Assembly (NCBI RefSeq): GCF_040869045.1
Contig: NC_090319.1
Location: forward strand, 58,004,779 to 58,068,778
DNA: 64,000 nucleotides
Reading direction: 5' to 3'
Source of the DNA: Eurosta solidaginis
Taxonomy: Eukaryota; Arthropoda; Insecta; Diptera; Tephritidae
The notes under the pieces were generated by a model, which was not told the DNA's origin, made no database searches, and saw only the letters and a list, made by a program, of their open reading frames with translations. Made by a program: the position numbers and the translations under genes. Every line of letters begins with the position of its first letter. The stretch's first letter is position 1. This document shows, one piece after another, positions 1 through 10,872 of this stretch.

Positions 1-61
1 TAAGTTGAGTCTGAAAAAATGAGGCTTTCTGAAACTTATTACTATAGGGTATTTCACTAAA

Positions 62-408
62 GTGGACACCGCCGTGGTGTGATAGCAGCGTGCTCCGCCT
101 ACCACACCGAAGATCCTGGGTTCACGCACCTGGCAAAATAACATCAAAATTTTAGAAACAAGTTTTTTTCAATTAAAAGACATTTTTCCAAATGGGATCA
201 CCCTCGGCAGTGTTTGGCAAGCACTCCGAGTGTATTTCTGCCATGAAAAGCTCTCAGTGAAAACTCATCTACCTTGTAGATGCCGTTCGAAGTCGGCATT
301 GTTCCATTCCGCCAATTTGTGGGAAAAATTAAAAGGAGCACGTCGCAAATTGGAAAAGAAGGTTGGCCTAAGATTTATTCGGAGGATATGACGCCTTACA
401 TTTATTTA
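62..408 (+). mobile_element. tRNA-derived SINE, copy 1
   Basis: A short retroposon with a tRNA-like head (GTGGTGTGATAGCAGCG for box A, GGGTTCACGCACC for box B). A unique body follows (AAAGCTCTCAGTGAAAACTCAT, GCCGTTCGAAGTCGGCAT, GGAGCACGTCGCAAATTGG), and the tail is rich in ATTT. It is flanked by the 9-bp direct repeat TTCACTAAA at 53-61 and 409-417, the expected target-site duplication. It is non-coding and would depend on a LINE reverse transcriptase. The paralogous site near 37,960-38,135 keeps only the 3' half of the same insertion, so this SINE predates the segmental duplication. Eight other copies or fragments occur in the window. Confidence 0.85.
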
Positions 409-417
409 TTCACTAAA

Positions 418-983
418 CTCCATCTTACACCGCCTTGACAGCTTTCCGACTAATTTTCCACAATGGCATGCCTTACTTTACTAAATTCACTTTAGAACTG
501 ATACTCGAGGCTATGTGAGTTTGCTGATTACCAATATCATACTAGTTTTCCAAATTCGTTAGTGAGCGGCAACTAGTTCATTGGCTTTATTGCCTCCAAA
601 CTACGACTAGGTTTTTGGGTATACCAGCAAAAGTCATGTGCCAGTTATGAGAGAGCACGTCACATTTTGTTGTATTACACAGCGTGAAGTTTGATAATGA
701 GATCGGTTGTTTTGCTAAGTATTTGTGCAAAGAAAAGCGCTAAAATGAGGTAAATAGAAACTCAGGAATACGAGAAAAACATTGACTAATTTTTTCTCAC
801 AGAATTGGTTTTCTCAATCAATCAATGTAATCGGATGAAAAATGTAATTTTCCGGCGGTAAGCGTCGTAATCAGTGATTTACGCTGACAAAAAGCTTGAA
901 AATGTAGGAATAAAATATAAAACAAATATAAAAAAAACAAAAAACAAATATGAAATTTTTTCAAATTAATGGCACTTGTGTTA
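418..983. other. Duplicated block A1 (non-coding)
   Basis: No gene is seen. The sequence is AT-rich and matches about 38,138-38,705 along its length (shared phrases: ATCTTACACCGCCTTG, GAGAGCACGT, GATCGGTTGTTTTGCTAA). It is part of the large segmental duplication of copy A (1-15.75 kb) and copy B (37.96-49.18 kb). Confidence 0.75.
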
Positions 984-1515
984 TACTATGTTCAAACAGA
1001 AAAATAAATTGAGGAAATTTCGATTTGAATTGAGTGCTGTTCATACAACTCGATTTAGCTTACACAATAGTAATTTGATAGCTGGTTGGCTCATCTGTAC
1101 AGCAAGAACATACCTTTGTTCAGACTGTCAAAATGAACACGCACATTATTAGGCGAATGAAATGGAATGAAAACATAAAACTTTGAAATTTTTGTGTGTT
1201 GTAAGAAAATGTGTTCAATGTTTTGGTTTCATTTTGAGTTTGCCATCTACTTTTGACAATCCCTACTCCAGTGAAATGAAAGACATAAAATCAGGTGATG
1301 AGATGAGCCAACCACATATTTCAGCCATGCGTAACTGACGTTAAAATATACTCAATAAACACACTTTACAATGTTGCATTTGCAGTTTGAAACAATTTAT
1401 TACGCAATTTTTTTTAAATTGGCAATTTATTATTACAATTTATTATATGACAAATTGCGTAATAAATTGCCCAAATAGTATAAATTGCCAATTTGGTGTG
1501 TGTTTGAACCTAGTA
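984..1515 (+). mobile_element. Harbinger-like MITE, copy 1
   Basis: A 532-bp non-coding element with imperfect terminal inverted repeats TACTATGTTCAAAC and, at the other end, TACTAGGTTCAAAC. The flanks carry a 3-bp duplication TTA (981-983 and 1516-1518). A second, nearly identical copy at 12,461-12,991 is flanked by TAA. A TWA duplication of 3 bp is the signature of the PIF/Harbinger superfamily. The 3' third contains a further inverted repeat (CAATTTATTACGCAATTT against AAATTGCGTAATAAATTG) that would fold into a hairpin. No transposase is encoded. Copy B lacks it at the equivalent place (about 38,705), where it has a ~50-bp sequence instead. Confidence 0.75.
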
Positions 1516-1887
1516 TTATAGCGGAATTCAGTATTGATTTAAAGAAATAAAAAACTTTAAGTCAATGCTTTACAAAAAAATAACCTCGTCTGGCAACCCT
1601 AGTTACTCATACAATTTCCAGAGGAGTAATGAGTAGAACGTTTGACACGCTTGCAAAGATCTTTGAGGTTTCATCGAAATTTGAGCATGTTTTTCATACT
1701 TTTTCACATTTCCAAGTACTTTTATTATTTTCCTAATATTTCTTTGATATTTTCAATTCATATAGTACAAAAATTGGAAAGGCTCTGGACTAATCAAATA
1801 CTTTTACTACACTAGTTTTGCAAAACTAAAAAGGAGCACAACAAAGGAGCCTAAATATTTTCGGAGGTAAATTGCGCCAAGTACTTT
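1516..1887. other. Duplicated block A2 (non-coding)
   Basis: No gene is seen. It matches copy B at 38,748-38,820, 39,270-39,507 and 40,458-40,510. Copy B has roughly 450 bp extra after CGTCTGGCAACCCTAGTT. The unoccupied site for the element at 39,508-40,457 lies here, near 1,827-1,831. Confidence 0.7.
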
Positions 1888-2516
1888 TTATACCTTTCAT
1901 GAACATGAATGATGTTTGTGACATTGAGAAATATAGAAGATAGACTCACCATTAAGTATACCGAATTGATCAGGGCGACGAACTGAGTTGATATAGCCAT
2001 GTCCGTCTGTCCGTCCGTCCGTTTGTCTGTTTGAACGCAAACTAGTCCCTAAAATTTTGAGATATCTCAATGAAATTTGGCACAAGGACGTATTTTTATA
2101 TTATATTACACATTTGTCGGATCCGGTAGGATCGGACCACTAAAACAAATATCTCCCATACATCCGATCGTTCAGATAGGACGATTTTGGTCATTCCTGC
2201 CGCAATTTAGAAAGTATAGACGTGAAACTCGGTGATATATATTCTAATACATCACAGAAGATTTCCTGTAAAAATCATTTCGGAGCTATATATAATATAT
2301 ATCCCATACAACCAATCGTTCAGATAAGGGGGTTTTTTGCCATTTTTTTTATATTTATCTAAAAACCATTTAGGTATGTACATCTGTCAATATATATTTC
2401 TTATCTTATACAGCGCATTATTTGGAGATTACGAATGGGATACGATTATTGTTCAGCCCCATTCATGAAAGGTATGAAGTCTTCGGCACAGCCGAAGATA
2501 GTCCCGTCCTTACTTG
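1888..2516 (+). mobile_element. Helentron-like (HINE-type) element, family 2, copy a
   Basis: A 629-bp non-coding element reading TTATACCTTTCATGAA at the left and CCGTCCTTACTTG at the right. The left terminal stem reappears inverted near the right end (TTCATGAAAGGTAT, 2463-2475). A perfect hairpin, CTTCGGCACAGCCGAAG (2481-2497), follows 19 nt before the end. A GTCC-rich microsatellite sits at 2000-2022. The paralogous locus in copy B (about 40,500-40,530) has an uninterrupted T-run with no element, so insertion was between T's without duplication. Subterminal inverted repeats, a 3' hairpin and T|T insertion are the known layout of DINE-1/HINE elements; I infer membership of that group. The 62-aa open frame at 2422-2610 is chance. 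Confidence 0.7.
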
Positions 2517-2759
2517 TTTTATTTATGGAGATACCCATGAACTAGCAGAGCCACTGTCAGATGCTGCAGAATGGGTAACCAATAGAGCCTATTCTGTCAT
2601 TCCTTCTTAGCGATAACTGTCCCCTATTGGGAGCATCTAGGAAAATGAGGTCTTCCTTAAACTGTATTTAAAAATTTGATGGAGGTATCCGCTGAAGATT
2701 CAGGTACCGATAGAACGATTTTCTATTCCGAAGCGTCTTTACTTACTCTCATGCCCCAG
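2517..2759. other. Duplicated block A3 (non-coding)
   Basis: No gene is seen. It matches 40,531-40,761 (shared: GAACTAGCAGAGCCACTGTC, GATAACTGTCCCCTATTGGG, GAAGCGTCTTTACTTACTCTC). Confidence 0.7.
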
Positions 2760-2822
2760 GCAGTGAAGCCGTTGTTGTTGTTGTTGTTGTAGTACTTCGC
2801 CCCATCCAATAGGTGCGACCCA

Positions 2823-4500
2823 TCACAAATTGTCATCAATATCCTCTAACGGGAGTCCAAGGAAACTTGCTGTTTCAACAGGGGTGGACCACAATGAGAG
2901 GGGTGTTAGACGCATTGGTTCCACATTACAATTAAAGAGATGGTTGGTGTCATATGGGGACACATTGCAAACAGGACATACATTTTGTATGTCGGGGTTG
3001 ATTCTGGATAGGTAAGAGCTTAACCTGTTACAGTACCCAGATCGAAGTTGAGCTAGAGTGACACGCGCTTCCCTGAGGTGTGCGTTCATCCTCCGCAAGT
3101 TTTAAGTACTGTTCTTTGAGTACTGGATTCACCGGGCAATTCCTGACATAAAGGTCCGACGCCTGTTTGTTGAGTTCACTGAGGACCTGCTTCTGTTTTT
3201 TTTTTTTTTCTTCATACGGCTGAGTTCTCAGGTGCCGTATTTCCTCATATTGCTTCCGGAGATTACTCCTTATGCCCCTGCGTGGTGTTGGCTCATCAAT
3301 CAGATGTCTGTTGGGATGCCCAAGTTTCTGGGTATTCAACAGGAACTGTTTGGTTAGCATCTCATTTCTCTCCCTGATGGGGAGTATTCTCGCCTCATTA
3401 TGTAGATGGTGTCCTGGGGGCATAAGAAGACAGTCCGTGGCGATTCTGAGAGCAGTATTTTGGCAGGCCTGTAGCTTCTGCCAGTGTGTAATTTTTAGGC
3501 TTGGCGACCATATATTGGATGCATAGCATGCAATCGGCTGGCCAATTGCTTTGTAAGTGCTAATGAGCGTTTCTTTGTCTTTCCCCCAAGTACTGCCAGC
3601 AAGAGATTTGAGAATTTTATTACGGCTCTGGATTTTCGGTGCAATTGCGGCTGCATGCTCACCAAAATGCAGATCCTGATCAAACGTCGCACCCAAGATT
3701 TTGGGGTGTAGGACAGTCGGCAGCGTAGTGCCATCGGCGTGGATTTTCAAAATGGTTGACATTTGGGACGTCCATGTTGTAAATAAGGTCGCGGAGGATT
3801 TTATTGGTGATAATGAAAGGTTTCGCGAGGCGAAAAAACTGGAGAGATCAGGGAGGTAGCCGTGTATTCTGTTGCAAAGCTCATCGATCTGTGGGCTTGG
3901 GACTGTGGCCATTATTGTGCAGTCGTCGGCGTAGGAAACGATAGTAACTCCTTCTGGCGGCGAAGGTAGCTTTAATATTTAGAAGTTAAACAAAATGGGG
4001 ATAGGACACTACCATGTGGCACCCCTTGTTTAATCCCTCTTGGTTTTGATGTTTCGTTTCTAAATTGCACCGATGCCTGCCGACCACCCAGATAATTTGC
4101 GGTCCACCTTTTAAGATATGAGGGGAGCGGAATGGCTTCAAGCGTCTTGGCTACTTGGCTCGGGCGATATGACTATACTATGTTAGCTGGTTTTTCTAGG
4201 CTTTAGTAGCGGGACCACCTTGGCCATTTTCCATTTTTCGGGAATGACGAAGGTGAAAAGAGTCAGGTTGAAGATATGCGCTAAATATGTGAAACTCTCT
4301 TTCCCTAGGCTTTTAAGCATCGGCATGGCTATGTCGTCTGGGCCCACTGCTTTGGATGGTTTAGCATGATCGATGGCATCCCCAACCTCTTAGGCGGTGA
4401 TGGTAATTGGAGACGCGGATGCTGTGCCGCGGATGTTGTGCCGCTTCATGAAATCGACTATCTCCGTGATTTTCCCAGTTAATCCATTACAGTTTAACTA
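2823..4500 (-). pseudogene. CR1-like reverse transcriptase, broken
   Basis: The longest intact piece is a 294-codon frame (3028-3912). Upstream of it the RT core is still readable: GVPHGSVLS near 4,010-4,040 and YADD near 3,930. The downstream part reads QNTALRIATDCLLM, HLHNEARILP and MLTKQFLLNTQ, which is typical of the RT thumb/connector of jockey/CR1-group LINEs. The C-terminal part (2823-3098) ends with a cysteine/histidine cluster (CPVCNVS...HLFNC) and LGLPLEDIDDNL. In-frame stops occur at about 4,160 and 4,380, and a T-run at 3,199 disrupts the frame. The product would act on element RNA in target-primed reverse transcription. Confidence 0.8.
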
Positions 4501-5341
4501 CAGAATTCTGAAGTGCAACGGGGGAGACGTCGTCACTCTGGGAGTAAGTGACGGGTGACTACGACTGGGTTGTGAAAGGCTAGGACGCAACTGCTGTTGT
4601 GGCCCTGCGACTGGACGTACTTGGGTGAGCATTGGGGTACCCGGTGTATTTGGGCTTACGGCCTGGCAACATGGCGCTATGAAACCCGTCGGGGGGTTGC
4701 CGTCGCGGAGACCAGAACATCTAGGAAAGTGGCACCACCCTAGACAGGAGCTGCATTGAGCGGATGTCGCAAACATATATATTCTGTGCTGGCAAACGGT
4801 GCAAAAGGAGGTAGGGACTAAGAGTCTGTTTCCCTGACCTACCTGCTGCCGGCAAAGAGTGGGAAGAAGACGGGGGCAGGGGCTGATGCTCGACATTGCT
4901 CCCGACTCTACTACGGAGGTTGTAGGTATGAGTGGGAGCGGCCGTATAAGTTGATGGTGACGTGGGGCGCGAGCAGCAGTGTGTACTTGTTGTCGCTTGC
5001 TGAGCAGCGGGGCTGCTGGAAGGTAGTGAGGGGGCGCTAAGGCGTAGACTACGGGATGCCCTTGGGCGTGAACAGCAAGGAGCCACAAAAAAATTATAAA
5101 AGTTACGTGGACGTCAGGTTTTGGGATCGAGCCCAGAACAACCTGTCCGATGCAACCAACCCTTGCGCGAGACATACTGACAAGAGAATGACCGTCCTAA
5201 AAATATTCTTTTCCGGCAGACGCAGCAAAACCATTTCTCAGGATCGGGGTCAGGAGACGGACCCGCATTGGATTCGATACCTTCCCGGAGCAAGAGAATA
5301 TGGAGCACTCCCGCTGCAAGGAGCTGCTGGGAGGATGACAA
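4501..5341 (-). pseudogene. CR1-like N-terminal zinc-finger region with 2A-like motif
   Basis: Two PHD-like Cys/His segments are visible. One is FCCVCRKRI...CQ...GWLHRTGCSGL (about 5,115-5,260) and the other FCTVCQHRI...CSSCLGW (about 4,700-4,800), followed by a Pro/Ser-rich linker. Immediately before the first finger is LLLREGIESNAGP. This resembles the 2A-like D-(V/I)-E-x-N-P-G-P motif reported at the N-terminus of some non-LTR proteins, but here D is G and the first proline is A. No ATG begins this frame at the expected place. The C-terminal end runs into LNCNGL, the usual start of the APE-type endonuclease, which is then deleted. Confidence 0.6.
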
Positions 5342-5461
5342 TTTGTGGGAGGAAACAAATTAAATGGGGTTGCACTGAAATCACAGTCCTTGGTCGGGAA
5401 AAATACCGAGTCCCTCCGGTACATAGAACCGACTGCCATGGGAAACGCAGTGAAGCCGTTG

Positions 5462-7155
5462 GGCTTGCTGGCTGCCATGAGCAAGTTTTGATATTCTAAA
5501 TTTTGACCACCTACAGTGACACACACAGGACACGACATCACGACATGATAAATTTGGGTTTCCTCTCTTTGAGCTTTTTTCCATGTTTCCTTTTGCTTAC
5601 CACTGTAGTCGATTTGAAAAATTCATGCATCGCACAGTGTTGATTTGACCTCATTATCAGAGTAAAAAAAATAGCCCCCAAGGTAAATGAAATATTTTTA
5701 ATAGGTTTTTTCGGAATTGGGAAAAAACCTGCGCAATAAAACAATAATTTTAAAAAACATTTTTTTTTTTTAATCTAATTTAAACAAAAATAAAAATTCA
5801 AGAAACATTTTTTTTTTAATAAACGGTGAAAAATAATTTTTTTTTTTTTGTTTAATGATATTTTCAATCTAGTTTCTCGAAATTAAAAAAATAAAAATTC
5901 AAAGCATACTTTAACAAAATAAAAATAATTTGGCAATTGTTTTTGTTTTTTCGGCTTATTGATAAAAGATTTAAGGTTTGATTCGAGCTCAAGGCCAGAA
6001 CAATAATTTTTTTTTGTGATAGTAATTGTTTTTTTTTTTTTAATTATCCTATAATTGAAAAATTGTATTTTGTTTTTGGAATAGTAAGTAGAAAATTTTT
6101 CAGACAACCTTCCATAGCTGCGCAGATAGATCCATTTCGAAGGATTCTAAGCCTTCATCATCAGTACGCTTTAGGTACGCTGCGCTAACCATTTAGCTAT
6201 ACAGTGGTGGTTTGTTTGATGATAAATTGCTTCTCCTATTGCTCTTTACCAACTGTATTTAAAACCAAAATACAATTTTGAAAAATTAGAAAAAAAAAAA
6301 ACAATAATTATCATTAAAAAAAAATATTATTCTGGCCTTGAGCTTGAATCGAACTTCGTAAAAATAATTTGTTTTCACAATGGAAATTTTTTTCTGAAAA
6401 AAAAATAGATTTGGACAAATTCATATGAACACGGTTATTCCGTGTCTGAGGTTTTTTTTAATTTAGTAAACAAGTTTTTTATTCAAAATTCGGGAAAACT
6501 ATATGAGTTCAAAAAAGAAATTATTTTTTCTCCAGAAAAAAATATATCGTAGAAAAAATATCTTCCGATCGATTTTAATCAAAATTAAAAAAAATCTAAA
6601 GATAAAAATACTTGTATTTTTTCAATGACTCAGTATCTGAGCCTATCAATGTCTCAAATGAAATTCCACGTGACTTTTCTCTTCTGTATTTTATATTACG
6701 TAAATGGGGTATCTCCAATTTTTTGTTTTTTTTTTTTTTTTGGAATTTGAAAAAACTCAGAATTAAACAAATTTTGTTTAACATATTATTTTATTATGTT
6801 TTTTTTTTTCGTAATTTTTTTTTTATACATGGTTTATAAATAGAATATCTCTACTGGTTTTTGTTTTTCAAAATTCGAAAATAACATGTTATTCAACCAA
6901 ATTCAACCAAAGTGTTCAAAATGTTTTTTTTTCTGTAAACCTTGTAAAAAAATGATTTAGATATATGTATAAATTAGTTATTTTCGAATTTTGATATTAT
7001 TTTTATTGATATTAGAGAAAAAGCACAAGGTTTATAAACTGCGAAGGCATGTTTCTTCTCGGGAGAAGGCTGATGAAGAGGTGAAATTCAAAAACATGCC
7101 CTAGTAACCATCGCCGTTTGTAAACTTGGTAATTTTTCATTAATATCAATAACAA
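5462..7155. other. Duplicated block A4, AT-rich with poly(T) tracts
   Basis: No gene is seen. It matches 40,777-42,510 plus 43,438-43,591. Many A/T homopolymer runs explain the small open frames here. One GC-richer island (6,105-6,230) is much better conserved between the paralogs than its surroundings (see the tRNA-like entry). Confidence 0.7.
6105..6225 (-). other. tRNA-like conserved island
   Basis: On the minus strand the island reads CACTGTATAGCTAAATGG then TTAGCGCAGC, which fits a pol III box A (TRGYNNANNNG). A mini-palindrome GGCTTAGAATCC / GGATTCTAAGCC follows. A box-B-like GAGCTCGAATCAAACC lies about 200 bp further on (near 5,980). The paralogous island at 41,420-41,530 differs at only a few positions. 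It could be an old SINE head or a tRNA-derived relic. I do not see a complete cloverleaf. Confidence 0.3.
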
Positions 7156-9336
7156 CAAGTAAGGAAGGTTAAGTTCGGGTGTAACCGAACATTACATACT
7201 CAGTTGAGAGCTATGGTGACAACATAAGGGAAAATGAACCGAGGGAAACCCTGGAATGTGTTTGTATGACATGTGTATCAAATGAAAGGCATTAAAGAGT
7301 ATTTTATGAGGGAGTGGGTCATAGTTCTATAGGTGGACGCCATTTAGGGATATCGCCATAAACGTGGATCAGGGTTGATTCTAGAATTTGTTTGTACGAT
7401 ATGGGTATCAAATGAAAGGTGTTAATGAGTATTTTAAAAGGGAGTGGGCCTTAGTTCTATTGGTGGACGCCGTTTCGAAATATCGCCATAAAGGTGGACC
7501 AGGGGTGACTCTAGAATGTGTTTGTACGATATGGGTATCAAATTAAAGGTATTAATGAGGGTTTTAAAAGGGAGTGGTGGTAGTTGTATAGGTGGTCGCC
7601 TTTTCGAGATATCGCCATAAAGGTGGACCAGGGGTGACTCTAGACTTTGTTTGTACGATATGGGTATCAAATGAAAGGTGTTAATGAGTATTTTTAAAAG
7701 GGAGTGGGCCTTCGTTCTATAGGTGGTCGCCTTTTCGAGATATCGCCATAAAGGTGGACCAGGGGTGGCTCTAGAAAATGTTTGTACGATATGGGTATCA
7801 AATGAAAGGTGTTAATGAGTATTTTAAAAGGGCGTGAGGATTATTTCTATATGTGGACGCCTTTTCGAGATATCGCCATAAAGGTGGACCAGGACTCTAG
7901 AATGTGTTTGTACGATATTGGTATCAAATCAAAGGTATTAATGAGAGTTTTAAAAGGGAGTGGTGGTAGTTGTATATGTGAAGAAGTTTTCCAGATATCG
8001 ACCAAAATGTGGACCAGGGTGACCCAGAACATCATCTGTAGGATACCGCTAATTTATTTATAATGTAATACCTGCCAAGATTTCAAGGGTTTTTTATTTC
8101 GCCCTGCAGAACTTTTTCATTTTCTTCTAATTAATATGGTAGGTGTCACAACCATTTTACAAAGTTTTTTCTAAAGTTATATTTCGCGTCAATAAACCAA
8201 TCCAATTACCATGTTTCATCCCTGTTTTCGCATTTGGTATAGAATTATGGCATTTTTTCATTTTTCGTAATTTTCGATATCGAAAAAGTGGGCGTGGTCA
8301 TAGTCGGATTTCGTTCATTTTTTATACCAAGATAAAGTGAGTTCAGATAAGTACCTGAACTAAGTTCAGTAAAGATATGTCGATTTTTGCTCAAGTTATC
8401 GTGTTAACGGCCATGCGGAAGGACAGACGGACGACTATGTATAAAAACTGGGCGTGGCTTCAACCGATTTCGCCCATTTTCACAGAAAACAGTTAACGTC
8501 ATAAAATCTATGCCCCTACCAAATTTCAAAAGGATTGGTAAATTTTTGTTCGACTTATGGCATTAAAAGTATCCTAGACAAACTAAATGAAAAAGGGCGG
8601 AGCCACGCCCATTTTGAAATTTTCTTTATTTTTTGTATTTTGTTGCACCATATCATTACTAGAGTTGAATATTGACATAATTTACTTATATACTGTAAAG
8701 GTATTAAATTTTTTATTAAAATTTTACTTAAAAAAAAAATTTTTTTTTAAAAGTGGGCGTGGTCCTTCTCCGATTTTGCTAATTTTTATTAAGCGCACAT
8801 ATAGTGATAGGAGTAACGTTCCTGCCAAATTTCATCATGATATCTTCAACGACTGGCAAATTACAGCTTGCAAAAGTTTTAAATTATCTTCTTTTAAAAG
8901 TGGGCGGTGCCACGCCCATTGTCCAAAATTTTACTAATTTTCTATTCTTCGTCATAAGTTCAACTCACGTACCAAGTTTCATCGCTTTATCTGTCTTTGG
9001 TAATGATAATATTGCACTTTTTCGGATTTTCGAAATTTTTGATATCGAAAAAGTGGGCGTGGTTATAGTCCGATATCGTTCATTTTAAATAGCGATATGA
9101 TATGAGTGCTCATGAACCTACATACCAAATTTCATGAAGATACCTCAAAATTTACTCAAGTTATGGTGTTAACGGACGGACGGACGGACGGACATGGCTC
9201 AATCAAATTTTTTTTCGATCCTGATGATTTTGATATATGGAAGTCTATATCTATCTCGATTCCTTTATACCTGTACAACCAACCGTTATTCAATCAAACT
9301 TAATATACTCTGTGAGCTCTGCTCAACTGAGTATAA
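7156..9336 (-). mobile_element. Helentron-like (HINE-type) element, family 1, copy a
   Basis: Read on the minus strand it starts TTATACTCAGTTGAGC and ends GTTCGGTTACACCCGAAC, 17 nt, then CCTTACTTG. The 5' stem recurs inverted near the 3' end (CTCTCAACTGAGTATG). Between the ends come a (GTCC)n microsatellite (9,175-9,193), a body of ~150-bp units with GGGCGTGG boxes (about 8,100-9,170) and ~130-bp tandem units (about 7,230-8,030). It is 2,181 bp with no gene. The paralogous site at 43,591 is unoccupied: five A's there, against two plus five A's around the element, which fits insertion between two T's (A's on this strand) with TTATAC/CTTG ends and no duplication. The family layout matches DINE-1/HINE; assignment is inference. 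Confidence 0.75.
7230..8030 (-). repeat. ~130-bp tandem units inside Helentron-like copy a
   Basis: About six units, each containing TTCGAGATATCGCCATAAAG, GTACGATATGGGTATCAAAT and TTTTAAAAGGGAGTGG. The first and last units are the most diverged, as usual for an array that grows by unequal exchange in its middle. Confidence 0.85.
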
Positions 9337-9394
9337 AAACAATTGTATAAAGCAATTTGAGCATGTCTCGCTAATTAAATACAGATTATAATAT

Positions 9395-9916
9395 TGTAAC
9401 AATTTTAGTGCATTCCGCTTATTTGCAACCTTCTGCTAACGCTCGAATCACTAAACTGTTGAATAAATAACTCCAATATTAAATAATGGAAAATGGCCTT
9501 TATGAAAGTACTTCACAATAACACTTCTACTTCTCGACAGATAGCGTGCTTAAATCAAACTGATTCATCGTGCTACTTTTATACTGTTTGGTTTCCTCGT
9601 TGGCATATTTCTAGGCGTCTCTATTTCTAGAATTTAAATTAATTAATTTAAATTTTTCAGCTATAACTACAGATGTACGATTATTATAGCTTCTCTCATA
9701 GCCATATGCGCGTGTATATGTGGGTGATACTTCCACAGATGATTGTATACTTTTGGGAGTATCTCAGATATATGCATGTGCTTATGCGTTTCTCTTCGCT
9801 GCTTGTATGGATATATGTATAGACATAATGATTGATTTGTTGATGTGCATACAAGTCACTGCTCAGTATCGGCTTAGAGATGTTAGTATCCCTTAGTGTT
9901 GCTAATATTCGTCACA
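9395..9916 (-). mobile_element. Solo LTR (Ty3-like, ATAT target site)
   Basis: A 522-bp sequence that on the minus strand runs TGTGACGAATATTAGC...AATTGTTACA (TG...CA ends) and is flanked by ATAT at 9391-9394 and 9917-9920. Copy B has ATAT once in the uninterrupted context TAATATTGATATAAT (about 43,650). A TATA box lies inside (9,576-9,585). There is no internal region, primer-binding site or second LTR, so this is the product of LTR-LTR recombination. A 4-bp ATAT duplication is typical of the 17.6/297 branch of Ty3 elements; that placement is inferred from the target site only. Confidence 0.75.
9576..9585 (-). promoter_or_regulatory. TATA box of the solo LTR
   Basis: AGTATAAAAG on the minus strand, about 330 nt from the LTR 5' end, where a U3/R boundary would be expected. 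No convincing initiator at the canonical spacing is seen. Confidence 0.45.
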
Positions 9917-9920
9917 ATAT

Positions 9921-10872
9921 TGATATAATGGTGAACAGCGGAAGTACTGCTTATAAAAGCAATGCTATGAACGCAATGTTACTAAGCTATTAGAGCGTGA
10001 CTATAATTATATATCCATATGAATGTTGAAGATTTCGAGTTCAATACTCAGCTCCCGAAAAGCTAACTCATAAAGATGTCCTAGTAACCATCGCCGTTAG
10101 TAAACTTTGTAATTTTTTTGTTTAATTTAAAGCGTTACTATATAAGTATAATAAAAATAAGTGATTTTAATTTTTAAGTATTTTTACAAGCTTACAAATA
10201 AAATTTCGAAAATTTTCATCAACTCAATTTTTTGTTTGTATTTATTTTTTTTTTATTATTATTATTAAAACCTTTTGAGATAGCATTATAATTTTATTGT
10301 TACCGAGTCTTTGTTTTCATTACGAAACACTTTAAATAAAATTGAAAAATCTCGCTTTGTACAAATGTAAAAATTAAAAATTTTATTTCGCGCCACTATC
10401 TATCTATGGCCACTATCTATCAAAACGGCAAAAAATGCAAATGACATATCAACTTTTTATTTGAATCTATTATTCATTGGTTTGACCAAAAATAAGCCCT
10501 GACACACAAAGGTATTTCTGCTCAATTAATTTTGGTGACACTTCAGTGCTAAAAAATTATAGAATTAATCAAATAAAATCACGAAATAAATGCAATATTT
10601 TATTTGATTTCCAACTAAATGCATATGTAGCCCATAAGCTTGCATGTATACTTGAATGCAGATGTTGTTAGTTATTGGAACAATTTCAATTTATACGCTT
10701 CAAAAATATCAAATCAATTAATCTGCCTGTCAGTTTAGTATTTCATTTTTTTTTTTTTTTGTAAACTTCTTTTATTGATGAGTTAACCGAATAATTATTT
10801 TTTTGTTTCATTCAAAGCGTGAATTATTTTTGCTCGACTCTTTGTATGTTTTATTCAGATTTAGAATGAATT
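9921..10872. other. Duplicated block A5 (non-coding)
   Basis: No gene is seen. It matches 43,651-44,550 closely (shared: GTGAACAGCGGAAGTACTGC, GTTACTAAGCTATTAGAGCG, CGCGCCACTATCTAT). A short motif, CTAGTAACCATCGCCGTTAG (10,081-10,100), is repeated from 7,105-7,124, so this region also contains an older local duplication. Confidence 0.75.

Larger units (their letters stand above)
2775..5446 (-). mobile_element. CR1-like non-LTR retrotransposon copy 1, with deletions
   Basis: A minus-strand LINE flanked by the 15-bp target-site duplication GCAGTGAAGCCGTTG (2760-2774 and 5447-5461). Copy B has this sequence once at 40,762-40,776, a clean empty site. The 3' tail is a short (CAA)n run (2775-2790). 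In order from its 5' end come two zinc-finger segments, the first bases of an endonuclease (about 4,500), then a deletion joining straight to reverse transcriptase. Both ends are present, but about 2.7 kb remains against 3.6 kb in the sibling at 22,460-26,078. A further ~200 bp is missing near 4,110 compared with the copy at 54,521. It is not functional. Confidence 0.85.

Noticed and set aside
5056..5499. 147-codon plus-strand gene
   Set aside because: Antisense shadow of the CR1-like zinc-finger region on the minus strand.
9175..9193. (GGAC)n as a telomeric or independent microsatellite
   Set aside because: It occurs at the same internal position in every Helentron-like copy, so it belongs to the element.
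9106..9391. Small genes repeated at 9,106, 16,415 and 26,515 (PHTKFHQ...STLSIQ-like frames)
   Set aside because: These frames are the conserved 5' terminal part of the Helentron-like elements and carry stops or shifts in other copies; no protein family recognised.
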